Assembly: GCF_001294455.1 (NCBI RefSeq)
Contig: NZ_LIKT01000013.1
Location: forward strand, 1-64,000
DNA: 64,000 nt
Reading direction: 5' to 3'
Source: Phaeobacter sp. 11ANDIMAR09
GTDB lineage: Bacteria; Pseudomonadota; Alphaproteobacteria; Rhodobacterales; Rhodobacteraceae
This document shows positions 26,304 to 40,023 of this stretch, piece by piece. Position 1 is the stretch's first letter. Each line of letters starts with the position of its first letter. The notes beneath the pieces are model-generated. The model worked only from the letters and a program-made list of their open reading frames with translations. It was not told the DNA's origin and made no database searches. The position numbers and the translations under genes are program-made.

Positions 26304-27449
26304 TTAGTAGCCGCGCCAGATCCAGCCGCCGCCAAAGATGCGGCTGCTGTCGGAGTCGTAGAACACACAGGCCTGCCCGGGCGAAACCCCTTCTTCCGGT
26401 GTCAGAAGTTCCACTTCGGCGGTTGTGGCACTGAGCGGGCGAATTATTGCCTCGCGCGGGGGGCGGGTGGAGCGCACCTTGACCATGACAGTCCACTCGT
26501 CTCGACTCTCAAAGGGGTCATCCCCCAGCCAGTTGATTTCGCGAACTGGTATCGTGCGGGTCGCCAGCAGCTCTTTTGGACCCACAATCACCTGTTTTTT
26601 GTCCACATCCAAACGCACCACATAGAGCGGCTCGGTCAGGCCGCCGATGCCCAGACCGCGACGTTGGCCGATCGTATAGTGAATGACGCCGGTATGCGTT
26701 CCCAGCACGCGGCCATCTGCATGTACGATTTCTCCGGGCTCAGCTGCGCCTGGACGCAATTTCTCGATAACGGAGGTATAGTTTCCATCTGGGACAAAAC
26801 AAATGTCCTGGCTGTCGGGTTTATCGGCCACCGCAAGCCCATATTGCGCTGCCATCTCGCGGGTTGCGTCCTTGGAGGGCAGATGGCCCAGAGGGAATCG
26901 CAGATAGTCGAGCTGCTCAGGCGTGGTGGAAAACAGGAAATAGCTCTGGTCGCGGTTTGCATCCTCGGCGCTGTGCAACTCGGCGCCCTGTGCACCCATT
27001 TTGCGCTGGATGTAATGGCCGGTTGCCATGCAATCGGCCTCCAGGTCGCGGGCGGTTTCCAAAAGATCCTTGAATTTCACCCGCTCATTGCAGCGAATAC
27101 AGGGCACAGGTGTCGCGCCTGCCAGATAGCTATCGGCGAACTCATCAATCACCGCGTCTTTGAAGATGTTTTCATAATCAAGCACATAATGCGGGAAGCC
27201 GCGTTCTTCGGCCACGCGGCGGGCATCATGGATATCAATGCCGGCACAGCAGGCACCTTTTTTCGCCAGTGCAGCCCCGTGATCATAGAGCTGCAGCGTG
27301 ACACCGATCACATCATAGCCCTGATCGGCGAGATAGGCCGCAACAACGGAACTGTCGACGCCCCCGGACATCGCCACCACCACGCGGGTTTCAGCGGGCG
27401 GTTTGGCAAAGCCAAGGGAGTTCAGTGGAGTATCTGTATCCAGTGCCAT
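26304..27449 (-). CDS. mnmA: tRNA-specific 2-thiouridylase
   Basis: 381 residues. Thiolates U34 of Lys, Glu and Gln tRNAs with ATP and a sulfur relay. PP-loop motif [13 protein letters not shown] at the N-terminus, [14 protein letters not shown] with the first catalytic Cys, and [10 protein letters not shown] with the second region, plus [21 protein letters not shown] in the C-terminal part. Divergent from sciP. Confidence 0.96.
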   Translation of the reverse strand: MALDTDTPLNSLGFAKPPAETRVVVAMSGGVDSSVVAAYLADQGYDVIGVTLQLYDHGAALAKKGACCAGIDIHDARRVAEERGFPHYVLDYENIFKDAVIDEFADSYLAGATPVPCIRCNERVKFKDLLETARDLEADCMATGHYIQRKMGAQGAELHSAEDANRDQSYFLFSTTPEQLDYLRFPLGHLPSKDATREMAAQYGLAVADKPDSQDICFVPDGNYTSVIEKLRPGAAEPGEIVHADGRVLGTHTGVIHYTIGQRRGLGIGGLTEPLYVVRLDVDKKQVIVGPKELLATRTIPVREINWLGDDPFESRDEWTVMVKVRSTRPPREAIIRPLSATTAEVELLTPEEGVSPGQACVFYDSDSSRIFGGGWIWRGY

Positions 27450-27598
27450 CAGGCAATTCCTTAGATCAAGGGGGCAAGCATCGCAGAATATATGAAAATC
27501 CTACAGACTCTCAAGGGGGCAGGTTCATGGCTCATTAAGTAGACTGCGCATTAGCTGTTGCTGAGCAAAGAAATGATGCACCGAACAAGGGAAAAGGC

Positions 27599-27877
27599 AT
27601 GTTCCTGAAGAAAGTCGAAGGTCCGCGCGCTGTAACACTGCCTGATGGCAGTACGATGACGCGTGCTGACTTGCCACCAGAAGACACCCGCCGTTGGGTG
27701 GCCTCCCGCAAGGCAGCGGTCGTGCGTGGCGTTCTCTATGGCTTGATTCCCCAGACCGAAGCCCTGCGCCGCTATGGGCTGAGCGAGGAGGAGTTCCGCA
27801 GCTGGATTTCGGCGGTGGCGGACCATGGCGAAGAGGCGCTGAAAACCACCCGACTAAAAGAATACCGTAAACACTGA
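27599..27877 (+). CDS. sciP: CtrA inhibitor SciP (DUF1153)
   Basis: 92 residues. Small helix-turn-helix protein which in Caulobacter represses CtrA-activated promoters. Almost the whole chain matches the family: VEGPRAVTLPDGSTMTRADL, RRWVASRKAAVVRGVLYGLI, then EALRRYGLSEEEFRSWISAV. It sits 124 bp before ctrA on the same strand, the normal arrangement in this group, and completes the cell-cycle/motility control pair. Confidence 0.93.
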   Translation: MFLKKVEGPRAVTLPDGSTMTRADLPPEDTRRWVASRKAAVVRGVLYGLIPQTEALRRYGLSEEEFRSWISAVADHGEEALKTTRLKEYRKH

Positions 27878-27915
27878 AGCCATTTTAAACTGAAGACTTG
27901 AGTCAAAGTTGATAA

Positions 27916-27963
27916 TTAACGATTATGGTAACGGGCCATTAACCTTTTTCCATCAGGGTTAAC
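27916..27963 (+). promoter_or_regulatory. TTAAC-rich region upstream of ctrA
   Basis: Three TTAA half-sites (27916, 27939, 27959) with the inverted pair TTAACC (27939-27944) and GGTTAA (27957-27962) stand 40-85 bp before ctrA. They do not match full TTAA-N7-TTAAC spacing, but CtrA half-site clusters at its own promoter are known in Caulobacter. Candidate autoregulatory region. Confidence 0.35.
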
Positions 27964-28001
27964 GCAACCTAAGGGAAACAGTTACAGGCGGAGACTTTCA
28001 C

Positions 28002-28721
28002 ATGCGTATTCTTCTGGTCGAGGACGATCCAACAACAGCAAAAAGCATCGAGTTGATGCTGACCCATGCCAACCTCAACGTCTATTCGACGGATCTGGGC
28101 GAGGAAGGGATCGATCTGGCGAAGCTATATGACTACGACCTGATCCTGCTGGATCTCGGCCTGCCGGATATGAATGGTCACGAAGTCCTGCGCCAACTGC
28201 GCATGGCCCGTATCGAAACGCCGATCCTCATTCTGTCCGGTGCGGACGATACGGACAATAAAATCAAAGGTTTCGGCTTTGGAGCGGATGACTATCTGAC
28301 CAAACCTTTCCATCGCGAAGAGCTGGTGGCCCGGATCCACGCGATCATTCGCCGCTCCAAAGGTCACTCCCAGTCGATCATCAAAACCGGCAAGATTGCC
28401 GTTAACCTGGATGCAAAGACCGTTGAGGTCGACAGCAAGACTGTTCACCTGACTGGTAAAGAATATCAAATGCTGGAACTCTTGAGCCTGCGTAAGGGGA
28501 CGACCCTGACCAAGGAGATGTTCCTGAACCATCTTTATGGTGGCATGGATGAACCCGAACTGAAAATCATTGACGTTTTCATCTGCAAACTGCGCAAAAA
28601 ACTCAGCACTGCAACGGGCGGCGACAACTACATCGAAACCGTTTGGGGCCGGGGCTATGTTTTGCGGGACCCGCAGGATGATCAGATGTCCGGTGGTCAT
28701 CGCATGGCCGTAGGCGCCTGA
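28002..28721 (+). CDS. ctrA: Response regulator CtrA
   Basis: 239 residues. Master regulator of cell cycle genes in Caulobacter and of motility, gene transfer agents and signalling in Rhodobacteraceae. Receiver domain 1-120 with the acidic pair DD (8-9), phosphoacceptor D51 in [10 protein letters not shown] and conserved LTKPF; DNA-binding winged helix 125-230 with [12 protein letters not shown] and [10 protein letters not shown]. The C-terminal tail differs from Caulobacter and lacks its terminal AA-type degradation signal (ends VGA). Confidence 0.96.
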   Translation: MRILLVEDDPTTAKSIELMLTHANLNVYSTDLGEEGIDLAKLYDYDLILLDLGLPDMNGHEVLRQLRMARIETPILILSGADDTDNKIKGFGFGADDYLTKPFHREELVARIHAIIRRSKGHSQSIIKTGKIAVNLDAKTVEVDSKTVHLTGKEYQMLELLSLRKGTTLTKEMFLNHLYGGMDEPELKIIDVFICKLRKKLSTATGGDNYIETVWGRGYVLRDPQDDQMSGGHRMAVGA

Positions 28722-28854
28722 GACGACGCAGTCTGATCGCAGCGGTTGCAGTCCCAAATAGCCTGGGGCAGGTCAAAGTGTAGATCTGCCCGGCTTTGTG
28801 AATGTCCGGATAGTGAAATTTAGGTTAATGCTGCGCGCGTGTGCAGCACAGAAG

Positions 28855-28877
28855 AACCCGCTTTTGGCGGGTTTTTT
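28855..28877 (+). terminator. Rho-independent terminator after ctrA
   Basis: AACCCGC-TTTTG-GCGGGTT followed by TTTT, 134 bp past ctrA. Confidence 0.8.
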
Positions 28878-28962
28878 GCTGTTTTGACCGGGCGGCCTGT
28901 GTTGAGGCGCTTTCCTGTGTCACGGTCACTAGACGCGACGGGATACCCGATTTATCACCTAG

Positions 28963-33335
<4,373 letters not shown>

Positions 33336-33364
33336 GCCAATTTTTCCTGAATTTCCTCTCGCAA

Positions 33365-33400
33365 GTTCTGAAAAAGTTCGCAAATGTTCTCAAAAAGTTC
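33365..33400 (+). promoter_or_regulatory. Two tandem SOS boxes (GTTC-N7-GTTC)
   Basis: GTTCTGAAAAAGTTC (33365-33379) and GTTCTCAAAAAGTTC (33386-33400) each match the alphaproteobacterial LexA box GTTC-N7-GTTC exactly and are 21 bp apart, two helical turns. A degenerate third, GAAC-N7-CAAC (reverse strand GTTG-N7-GTTC), lies at 33424-33438. They stand 30 bp past recG and about 105-140 bp before the 40-residue gene at 33506. Confidence 0.82.
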
Positions 33401-33505
33401 TTTACAGGGCTGGCGCAAAATGAGAACAAAAGAGCAACAAGAGGCCGACGGAGAGCGGCGAGGTTAAAGCCTGAACCCTGACAGAGAGTAGTGGAGACAA
33501 ATCTG

Positions 33506-33628
33506 ATGATGACCCAGTTGAAGACAACCCTACACAATGCCCAACCGACCCTTCTTCAGGATGCGCTTGGCGCCGCTGCGCTGGCCGTCATGCTGGTTGT
33601 TGCGCTTCATCTGCCGGGGTTCCTGTAA
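33506..33628 (+). CDS. SOS-controlled small membrane protein, 40 residues
   Basis: Starts ATG (33506, a second ATG follows at 33509) with GGAG 9 bases upstream. N-terminal half polar (MMTQLKTTLHNAQPTLLQD), C-terminal half one hydrophobic helix (about 19-40, ALGAAALAVMLVVALHLPGF). It follows two exact SOS boxes and a strong terminator comes 190 bp later, so it looks like a stand-alone LexA-regulated gene. By size, membrane helix and control it resembles SidA of Caulobacter (29 residues, stops division by binding FtsW/FtsN) or E. coli TisB-type toxins, though I see no sequence match. Function is inferred, not shown. Confidence 0.65.
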   Translation: MMTQLKTTLHNAQPTLLQDALGAAALAVMLVVALHLPGFL

Positions 33629-33819
33629 TCGCGCAACCGTGATCCCACGATCTCTTTTTTCAACCCCTTGAATACCTATTTCTAGTTTCTGCCTGCTGTC
33701 TTTATGTCAGATGCGCTGACATCCACCCCGGTGTCATTGGATCCCCGCCTGACTTTATCCACCCGGTTGCGCCTATCAACCGGGATGCGCTCTGATCCCC
33801 GCATAAAGACGCATTTCCT

Positions 33820-33857
33820 GCCGCCACCATCTGCCCGGATGTGTGGCGGCTTTTTTT
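33820..33857 (+). terminator. Rho-independent terminator; preceded by a second hairpin
   Basis: GCCGCCAC (33820-33827) / GTGGCGGC (33843-33850) followed by seven T. Upstream, CCCGGTTG-CGCCTAT-CAACCGGG (33762-33784) forms another 8-bp stem. The transcript from the SOS promoter would carry a long structured 3' part (33629-33857), or a separate small RNA ends here. Confidence 0.75.
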
Positions 33858-33867
33858 GTGCCACAGC

Positions 33868-35331
33868 CTAGGAGGTGATCCCCATGCGGACACCGCCCCA
33901 ATGGCGTGCCCCAACAAAGACCGGAGCCGACAGGTCCTTCATCATCACAAATTTGCCGCCGCCCATGTCCCGGCGGTAAACCTGCATCAGGAAGGGTTCG
34001 GAATTGCGACCCGCCTTGAGCCCCACCCGATCATCAAAGATCCGCCGATTTCGACAATTGGCGGTGTTCCACTCAGGATCACTGCCCTGCGGGTGGGAGA
34101 ATTTTTTGTTATGGGTCGGCAAATAGCCATTGGTGTCGATCGCTGCACAAAACACCACACGCGGGTCAAAATCGAGGGCTGCCTCCAAAATCGGGGGCAA
34201 CGTGGCATCTGTGAGGGACAGGAAGGAGGTGGTGTATTGCTCGGGGTTGCTGCCCGGGATCAGTTTGTAATTCTTGTCAAAAAGAGCGCTGGAGGAGATT
34301 TTTCCAGCCTCCAGAGCTCTTTCAAAAATGGTTCCAACCTTTTGGCTCAGCTCGGTGACATAGGAAATCAGCTTTTTATCCGTGGATTGCCCGCCAAGGG
34401 CAACGGTCCCCTGCACCAATTGTTCCGAAGAGGAAATCAGATTCTCAACCCGCGTATGGGTGTCGTGAATGCCTGTAGTGGTCTGCTCGACAGATTTTCC
34501 GATGCGGTTGATATTGGGGGCAAAGCTGTTCACCGCCTTTTTGACCACCGCCGCCTTGTCGAGGATGCGGGCGGTCTGGGCGTTTACCTCGGTTGCCTTT
34601 TCTTCAATACTCACCAGTGAACTATCCGTTTCCCGGGCCTGGCCCAGGATTTTTTCGGCAGATTGTGAAATGTCGACGGTTTCATCGTGAAGCAGAGTGA
34701 CCCATTTCGACAGGTTTTCGATATTCATGCCAATTTCCTGCGCAGCACTTTGGGTGCGTTTTGAAAGGTCATTGATTGCTTCGGCCACCACGGCAAAACC
34801 GCGCCCAGCGTCTCCGGCCCGGCTGGCCTCGATCTTGGCATTGATGGCCAAGATATTTACCTGGGCGGCAATATTGGTGATCATTTCGTTGTTTTTGCGA
34901 ACGGCTTCAACTGTCCCGCCGATTTGATCGGTGCGTTCTTCCAGATCGTTGACCCATTCAGCAACGGCCTGGCTGCGTCCGCTGTTGTCGCGGACAAATT
35001 TGACCGAGGTCTGGACCGATTTCAGTGTCTCCTCGGTGGTTACCGATACCGTCTGAATGGTGTCCAGAACTTGCCCATTAGAGGTGACTACCTGATCTGC
35101 CTGGCGGGTGAGATCCCTGAGGGCAGAGAGCTGACCCTGAGATTGTTGATCCATCTCGTCCAAAAAGCCCGCAATATCGACAATCTCATATCCCAGTTGC
35201 GAGGAGAGCTGGGTCAGATGGTTGAGTTGCAGGTTCTGGGCTGCGGTCTCTTGCGAGAGCGCGGTTTCATTGGCGATCATGGCTGCTGGATGTGTCGCTG
35301 CCGCTGCCGTGGACTGGGTGTGTGACTGCAT
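33868..35331 (-). CDS. Soluble methyl-accepting chemotaxis protein with C-terminal sensor part
   Basis: 487 residues. No signal peptide or membrane helix, so cytoplasmic or membrane-associated through partners. The signalling domain lies in the first half (about 30-250), with the strongly conserved hairpin tip [20 protein letters not shown] and [15 protein letters not shown]. The C-terminal part (about 355-487), with [16 protein letters not shown] and [14 protein letters not shown], looks like a Cache-type sensing fold. This is the reverse of the usual sensor-first order. Start chosen at 35331 (MQSHTQS). A role in motility or another Che-type pathway is likely. Confidence 0.88.
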   Translation of the reverse strand: MQSHTQSTAAAATHPAAMIANETALSQETAAQNLQLNHLTQLSSQLGYEIVDIAGFLDEMDQQSQGQLSALRDLTRQADQVVTSNGQVLDTIQTVSVTTEETLKSVQTSVKFVRDNSGRSQAVAEWVNDLEERTDQIGGTVEAVRKNNEMITNIAAQVNILAINAKIEASRAGDAGRGFAVVAEAINDLSKRTQSAAQEIGMNIENLSKWVTLLHDETVDISQSAEKILGQARETDSSLVSIEEKATEVNAQTARILDKAAVVKKAVNSFAPNINRIGKSVEQTTTGIHDTHTRVENLISSSEQLVQGTVALGGQSTDKKLISYVTELSQKVGTIFERALEAGKISSSALFDKNYKLIPGSNPEQYTTSFLSLTDATLPPILEAALDFDPRVVFCAAIDTNGYLPTHNKKFSHPQGSDPEWNTANCRNRRIFDDRVGLKAGRNSEPFLMQVYRRDMGGGKFVMMKDLSAPVFVGARHWGGVRMGITS

Positions 35332-35389
35332 GATTTGGGCCTGTTTTGAATCAACAAGCCCGTTATATTTGATTAAAATAAAGGTGAGG

Positions 35390-35842
35390 TTAAGCGCAGT
35401 TTTTCTGCAAAGCCGCTTCGAACGCCTCCAAAGATGCCTCGAGGCAGAGCAGAATAGAGGCGTGGCGGTTTTTGAATTCGCGTGCTGGAATAAGGACTTC
35501 CAAATCGGCAAAGGGGGTATTGGGGGCGGCTGCGCCCTGCTGGAGCATGGCTTTCAGCTCATCCCGGGCGGTTTTGACCTCGGCAAAAGAGCGGCCAATG
35601 ATGTTTTGTCCCACCACCGAGGCCGAAGCCTGCCCCAGAGCGCAGGCCTTGACGTCCTGGCCAAAATCGCTGATCCGCCCCTCGGCCAGTTTGAGGTCCA
35701 CGGTAACGGTCGATCCACAGAGCGGCGCGCGTTTTTTTGCCGTGGCATCCGGGGCTTCCAGCCGGTCGAGATAGGGAATATCTGCGGCCAGCGCCAAAAT
35801 GCGGGAGGAATAGAGCTTGATGAGATCGGATTCGCTGGACAT
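35390..35842 (-). CDS. NifU/SufU-like iron-sulfur scaffold protein
   Basis: 150 residues. Three conserved Cys segments of the IscU/SufU fold are visible: [28 protein letters not shown] and the C-terminal [13 protein letters not shown]. Such proteins accept sulfur from a desulfurase or carry nascent Fe-S clusters. It stands alone here, with hisI divergent. It lacks the HSC20-binding LPPVK motif of IscU, so a SufU-like role is more likely. Start MSSESD at 35842. Confidence 0.85.
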   Translation of the reverse strand: MSSESDLIKLYSSRILALAADIPYLDRLEAPDATAKKRAPLCGSTVTVDLKLAEGRISDFGQDVKACALGQASASVVGQNIIGRSFAEVKTARDELKAMLQQGAAAPNTPFADLEVLIPAREFKNRHASILLCLEASLEAFEAALQKNCA

Positions 35843-35919
35843 CTGTGGCCTTGGGCTTTCCCTTGGAGTTTCTTCCCCATACATAGGCACGCATATCCCA
35901 GATGCAAAAGGTTTTTGAC

Positions 35920-36279
35920 ATGTCCTTTGATCCCAACAGCCTGACCTTTGACCCGGCCGGTCTGATCCCCTGTATTGCGCAGGATGAAGAGAGCGGTGAA
36001 GTTCTGATGATGGCCTGGATGAATGCCGAAAGCGTTGCAAAAACGCTGGAGACCGGCAAGGTGACCTATTGGTCGCGTTCGCGACAGGCTTTTTGGGTCA
36101 AGGGCGAAAGCTCGGGCCATGTGCAAAGCCTGGTGGATTTGCGCTTGGACTGTGACAGGGATTGCCTGTTGGCCCTGGTGCGCCAGGTGGGGCCGGCTTG
36201 CCACACCAACCGTCGCAGCTGTTTTTACACAGCTATTCGCGGGGGGGGAGAGCAGGAATTGATGTCCCCGATGGTGTGA
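35920..36279 (+). CDS. hisI: Phosphoribosyl-AMP cyclohydrolase
   Basis: 119 residues. Third step of histidine synthesis, opening the adenine ring of phosphoribosyl-AMP. Metal-binding pattern DLRLDCDRDCLLALVRQVGPACH and HTNRRSCFY near the C-terminus is intact, and MMAWMNAESVAKTLETGKVTYWSRSRQ fits the family. Start set at ATG 35920; an in-frame ATG at 35902 is less well placed. No hisE fusion. Confidence 0.95.
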   Translation: MSFDPNSLTFDPAGLIPCIAQDEESGEVLMMAWMNAESVAKTLETGKVTYWSRSRQAFWVKGESSGHVQSLVDLRLDCDRDCLLALVRQVGPACHTNRRSCFYTAIRGGGEQELMSPMV

Positions 36280-36312
36280 GGCCCGCAGCGAGAAGGGCGA
36301 GAAGGGAAGGGG

Positions 36313-36354
36313 GCGGCGCTGCAGCGCCGCTGCCTCCGGCGGGAATATTTATGG
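36313..36354. repeat. Intergenic palindrome and CGGGAATATTT repeat (roseobacter type)
   Basis: An 18-bp perfect palindrome GCGGCGCTGCAGCGCCGC (36313-36330) followed by TGCCTCCGGCGGGAATATTT (36331-36350). It lies between the convergent ends of hisI and gluQ and may terminate both. The GGAATATTT unit is related to the repeat at 6861-6876. Confidence 0.6.
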
Positions 36355-36414
36355 AAAAGTGAATGTGAGCTGTTGCGCAGATCAGGCCTGTGTGTGGCCT
36401 GAGTTCAAACCGGA

Positions 36415-37338
36415 TCAGTCCAGTCCGACAAGGGCGCGGATATCTGCAGGGGATGCGCCATCCTCTCTGTATTTGGCAATCGCCCGGGCATCATCGCGTT
36501 TGGCGAGCCGTTTGCCTGTTTCATCGCGGATCAGGCCGTGGTGGTGATAGGTTGGCTGCGACCAGTAGGTCTTGATCTCCCCGTCAAGCAGCCAGCCGAT
36601 CAGGCATTGTATGATGGTGGCCTCCAGTAGATCCGCGCCGCGGACAACATGGGTGACGCCCTGTTGCTGATCGTCGACGACGACTGCCAGGTGATATGAT
36701 GCGCCCATGTTCTGGCGTGCCACCACAAAATCCCCAATGTTTTTAAGAATATCCTGCATAGAGAAGGTGTAGTGACCCGCCGGGCTATTGGCTCTTGGAC
36801 CTGTTTCACAAAAGCAGGCGGCGCGGGGGGCTTCTCCGCCTGTTGGGGAGAAATGGCCGCCTGCGTGCAGCGGGGTCAGGGCTTTGTGCACATCCAGCCG
36901 CAGCGTGACGTCTTGAGGTCGCGGTCCTGAGGGACTGCGGCGAGGCCGGCAGGTGCCAGGGTAAATGAGACCATCGGGGCCAAGCTGCGGCTGGCCTTCT
37001 TGCGGGGCGGATTGTGCCTCTTTGATATCGCGCCGGGTGCAGGTGCAGCTGTAGAGCAGTCCTTTCCGCCAGAGCACATCCAGGGCGGTATCGTAGTCCG
37101 CCTGGCATTGGCTTTGCTTTCGTACCGGCGTTTGCCAGCTGATGCCAAGCCAGGCCAGATCTTCATAGATCTGTTCTTCCCAGGTGGCGCGTGATCTGCT
37201 TTGGTCCAGATCATCTATACGCAGCAGGAATTTGCCGCCCCGGGCCTGGGCCATGTCGTGGCCCAACAGCGCGGAATAGGCGTGGCCCAGATGCAGCGGA
37301 CCAGTGGGCGAGGGGGCAAAGCGGGTGATGAAGGTCAC
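36415..37338 (-). CDS. gluQ: Glutamyl-Q tRNA(Asp) synthetase
   Basis: 307 residues. Attaches glutamate to the queuosine base of tRNA-Asp. Class I signatures: TRFAPSPTGPLHLGHAYSAL (HIGH-type) and GKRLAKRD (KMSKS-type). A zinc site is visible in CTCTRRDI and the later YPGTC segment. About two thirds the size of GltX, lacking the anticodon-binding part, as the family does. 23 bp before the trmFO stop, so probably one transcript. Confidence 0.94.
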   Translation of the reverse strand: MTFITRFAPSPTGPLHLGHAYSALLGHDMAQARGGKFLLRIDDLDQSRSRATWEEQIYEDLAWLGISWQTPVRKQSQCQADYDTALDVLWRKGLLYSCTCTRRDIKEAQSAPQEGQPQLGPDGLIYPGTCRPRRSPSGPRPQDVTLRLDVHKALTPLHAGGHFSPTGGEAPRAACFCETGPRANSPAGHYTFSMQDILKNIGDFVVARQNMGASYHLAVVVDDQQQGVTHVVRGADLLEATIIQCLIGWLLDGEIKTYWSQPTYHHHGLIRDETGKRLAKRDDARAIAKYREDGASPADIRALVGLD

Positions 37339-37361
37339 AGGAACTGCCCCCTTGGTTTGAT

Positions 37362-38705
37362 TCAGGCGAAGCTTTCCAGCCAGTTGGCCCAGGCTGCTTT
37401 GGCACGATCCGTATAGGCCTTGTAGCGGTCCTTGCGGCCGCGACGACCGCCTTTTAGGCCCTCAACCGGTTGGAACAGACCAAAGTTCACGTTCATCGGC
37501 TGAAAGGTCTTGGCCTCGGCGCCACCAGTGATGTGATGGATCAGCGCCCCCATGGCACTGTCCTGGGGTACCTGGGGTAGCTCAAGCCCGAGGATCTCAG
37601 CGGCGGCCATACGGCCTGCCAGCAGTCCCATGGCCGCGCTTTCCACATAGCCTTCAACCCCGGTGATCTGGCCGGCAAACCGCAGATGCGGCTTGGATTT
37701 CAGCCGCATCTGATCGTCCAGCAGGGTGGGGGAGTTGATGAAGGTATTGCGGTGGATACCGCCAAGCCGGGCAAAGCTGGCCTGTTCCAGCCCTGGGATC
37801 ATTTTCAGAACCTCAGTCTGGGCGCCATATTTCATTTTGGTCTGGAAGCCGACAATATTGAACAGAGTGCCAAGCGCATTGTCTCGGCGTAGCTGCACCA
37901 CGGCATAGGCCTTTTCCTCTGGCTTGTGCGGATTGGTCAGGCCCACGGGTTTCATCGGGCCAAAGCGCAGGGTCTCGCGACCGCGTTCTGCCATGACCTC
38001 GATCGGCAGGCATCCGTCGAAATATCCCGCTGTTTCGCCCTCGTGGAATTCGGTCTTGTCAGCCGTCAAGAGCGCGTCGATGAAAGCCTCATATTGGTCT
38101 TTGGTCATCGGGCAGTTGAGATAGGCGGTGCGTTCTTCTTCAGTTTCACCCTTGTCATAGCGCGACTGCATCCAGGCCTGCGACATGTCGATGCTGTCAG
38201 TATAGATGATTGGCGCTATGGCATCAAAGAAGGCCAGTGCCTCAGCTCCGGTCTCTGCCTGAATGGCCTGGCCAAGGGTGCCAGAGGTCAAAGGTCCGGT
38301 GGCAAAGATCCAATGGCCGTCCGCGGGCAGGGCGGTGATTTCCTCATAGGAGACTGAGATATTGGGGTGCGCCTTCAGCTTGGCCGTCACCGTCTCGGCA
38401 AAGGGGTCGCGGTCCACGGCCAGGGCGCCGCCGGCGGGCAGGCGGTGCTCTTCGGCGGTGGCCATGATGAGGCCATTGGCGGCGCGCATCTCCCAATGGA
38501 GCAGGCCGACGGCGTTTTGCTCGTCATCGTCGGACCGGAAGGAATTGGAGCAGACCATCTCGCCCAGATTGCCGGTCTGATGGGCAAAGGTTTCCACTTT
38601 GGGCCGCATCTCGTGGATCACCACGTTGACGCCCATGTTCGCAGCCTGCCAGGCCGCCTCGGACCCGGCCATGCCGCCGCCCACAATATGCAATGTCTCT
38701 GTCAT
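37362..38705 (-). CDS. trmFO: Methylenetetrahydrofolate-tRNA (uracil-5-)-methyltransferase TrmFO
   Basis: 447 residues. Makes m5U54 in tRNA using folate and FAD. The N-terminal FAD motif [17 protein letters not shown] and the family motif [16 protein letters not shown] are clear, with [26 protein letters not shown] near the C-terminus. The start is at 38705 (MTETLHIV); no good ribosome binding site, typical of a leaderless or weakly translated gene. The 5' side holds the long inverted repeat at 38968-39049. Confidence 0.95.
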   Translation of the reverse strand: MTETLHIVGGGMAGSEAAWQAANMGVNVVIHEMRPKVETFAHQTGNLGEMVCSNSFRSDDDEQNAVGLLHWEMRAANGLIMATAEEHRLPAGGALAVDRDPFAETVTAKLKAHPNISVSYEEITALPADGHWIFATGPLTSGTLGQAIQAETGAEALAFFDAIAPIIYTDSIDMSQAWMQSRYDKGETEEERTAYLNCPMTKDQYEAFIDALLTADKTEFHEGETAGYFDGCLPIEVMAERGRETLRFGPMKPVGLTNPHKPEEKAYAVVQLRRDNALGTLFNIVGFQTKMKYGAQTEVLKMIPGLEQASFARLGGIHRNTFINSPTLLDDQMRLKSKPHLRFAGQITGVEGYVESAAMGLLAGRMAAAEILGLELPQVPQDSAMGALIHHITGGAEAKTFQPMNVNFGLFQPVEGLKGGRRGRKDRYKAYTDRAKAAWANWLESFA

Positions 38706-38967
38706 GAGGGGCAAATAGGGCAGACCGGGCCGTTAAGCAATATTGTGCAGGCGCAAATGTGGCAGCAAAGGGGCGGAATGGGGCAAAGATGTCAGAGGCA
38801 GTTTGCCGGACCCTCATCGGCGCGGAGGCTGATGGTCAATGGTCGGAAATCGCAGGGTGGGACACAGTTGTATCAATACCGGGGTATCGTTTCTGTCCTG
38901 CGTACAATCGGGCAGAAACAGGGGCCGTATATCCCAAAGTATGGGTCTATGATCTAAAGGAGAGGGG

Positions 38968-39049
38968 AATTTGGGGCCGCTGAGCGGGAATGTCGACCGG
39001 GGAGAGAGATTCCCGGCTGGAGGGACCTTCCGCTTCAGCGGCCCAAATT
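38968..39049. repeat. Long inverted repeat with inner hairpin
   Basis: Left arm 38968-38990 and right arm 39028-39049 pair over about 22 bp with small bulges (outer parts AATTTGGG and CCCAAATT, inner GCCGCTGA and TCAGCGGC). Inside lies CCGGG-N10-CCCGG. The 477-bp gap 38706-39182 holds no gene I trust. The whole is an 82-bp near-palindrome: a structured RNA, a small insertion element or a terminator of the enoyl-CoA hydratase gene upstream. Confidence 0.6.
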
Positions 39050-39182
39050 GTGACGGGGTCAGAACATCTGTCGTAACCCGTGCCCAATCTTTGCCACGAT
39101 CTTGCCCAGATTAAAAGGCCTGATATAGAAACAATAATTCCTGAATGGTAAACAAAGCCTAAAATTTTCTGACAAATTGTTA

Positions 39183-39965
39183 TTATTCCCAGTCAGGGCG
39201 CCTTTTTTCGATAAAGGCCTGCATGCCTTCGACTGTGTCGGGCTGCATCAGGTTGGTGACAATCACCTCACTGGTATAGGCATAGGCCTCTTCGATTGGC
39301 ATCTCCAGCTGCTGGTAATAGGCCTCTTTGCCGACCTTCACGGCTGCGCCGAGTTTTGAGGCAATCGTGTCGGCCAGGGCGCGGGTCTCGGACTCCAGTT
39401 GTTCTGCAGGGACCGCACGGTTGATTAGCCCCAGTTCCGCAGCGCGCGTTGCGGACATGAACTCACCAGTGGTGAGCAGCTCAAAGGCGTGTTTGCGCGG
39501 GATGTTACGCGACAGGGCAACCATAGGGGTGGAGCAGAACAGACCTATGTTGACGCCATTGACGCCAAAGCGGCAGTCATCAGAGGCAACCGCCAGATCA
39601 CAAGAGGCCACCAACTGGCAGCCCGCAGCAGTGGCGATGCCATGAACCTGGGCAATGACGGGCTGTGGCAGGCGCTGCAGCCCCAGCATCACAGAGGTGC
39701 AGCGGGCAAAGAGCCCTTCGAAATAGGATTTTCCTTTGTCCTCGGCCTCTCGCCCGGCTGTCATCTGGCGAATATCGTGACCGGCGCAAAAGGCCTTGCC
39801 ATTGCCAGAAAGGATCACCGCTTTGATGCTGCGATCTTCTTTTAGGGCGTCAATCTGTTCTTGCAGCGCCGCCAGCATCTCGTCCGACAGGGCGTTTAGC
39901 CGCTCGGGTGCATTCATTTGCAGATGGGCCACTGCATTTTTGTCGTGACGTTCCAGAATTGACAT
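39183..39965 (-). CDS. Enoyl-CoA hydratase/isomerase family protein
   Basis: 260 residues. Crotonase fold: HDKNAVAHLQMNAPERLNALS, the oxyanion part KAFCAGHDIRQM and VHGIATAAGCQLVASCDLAVAS. Visible catalytic Glu pattern differs from the classical E..G...G..E hydratase pair, so it may be an isomerase, a hydratase or another crotonase. Closest in look to ECHDC3-like members. Substrate unknown. Confidence 0.85.
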   Translation of the reverse strand: MSILERHDKNAVAHLQMNAPERLNALSDEMLAALQEQIDALKEDRSIKAVILSGNGKAFCAGHDIRQMTAGREAEDKGKSYFEGLFARCTSVMLGLQRLPQPVIAQVHGIATAAGCQLVASCDLAVASDDCRFGVNGVNIGLFCSTPMVALSRNIPRKHAFELLTTGEFMSATRAAELGLINRAVPAEQLESETRALADTIASKLGAAVKVGKEAYYQQLEMPIEEAYAYTSEVIVTNLMQPDTVEGMQAFIEKRRPDWE

Positions 39966-40023
39966 CTTGCTCTCCCTTGATGTTCCGGGTGAACACTAGG
40001 GCGCAACGAGGGAGAGGAAAAGC

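Noticed and set aside
26286-27464. Long plus-strand frame opposite mnmA
   Set aside because: Antisense to a certain gene.
38759-38983. 74-residue frame upstream of trmFO
   Set aside because: No ribosome binding site, no recognised family, partly inside the inverted repeat.
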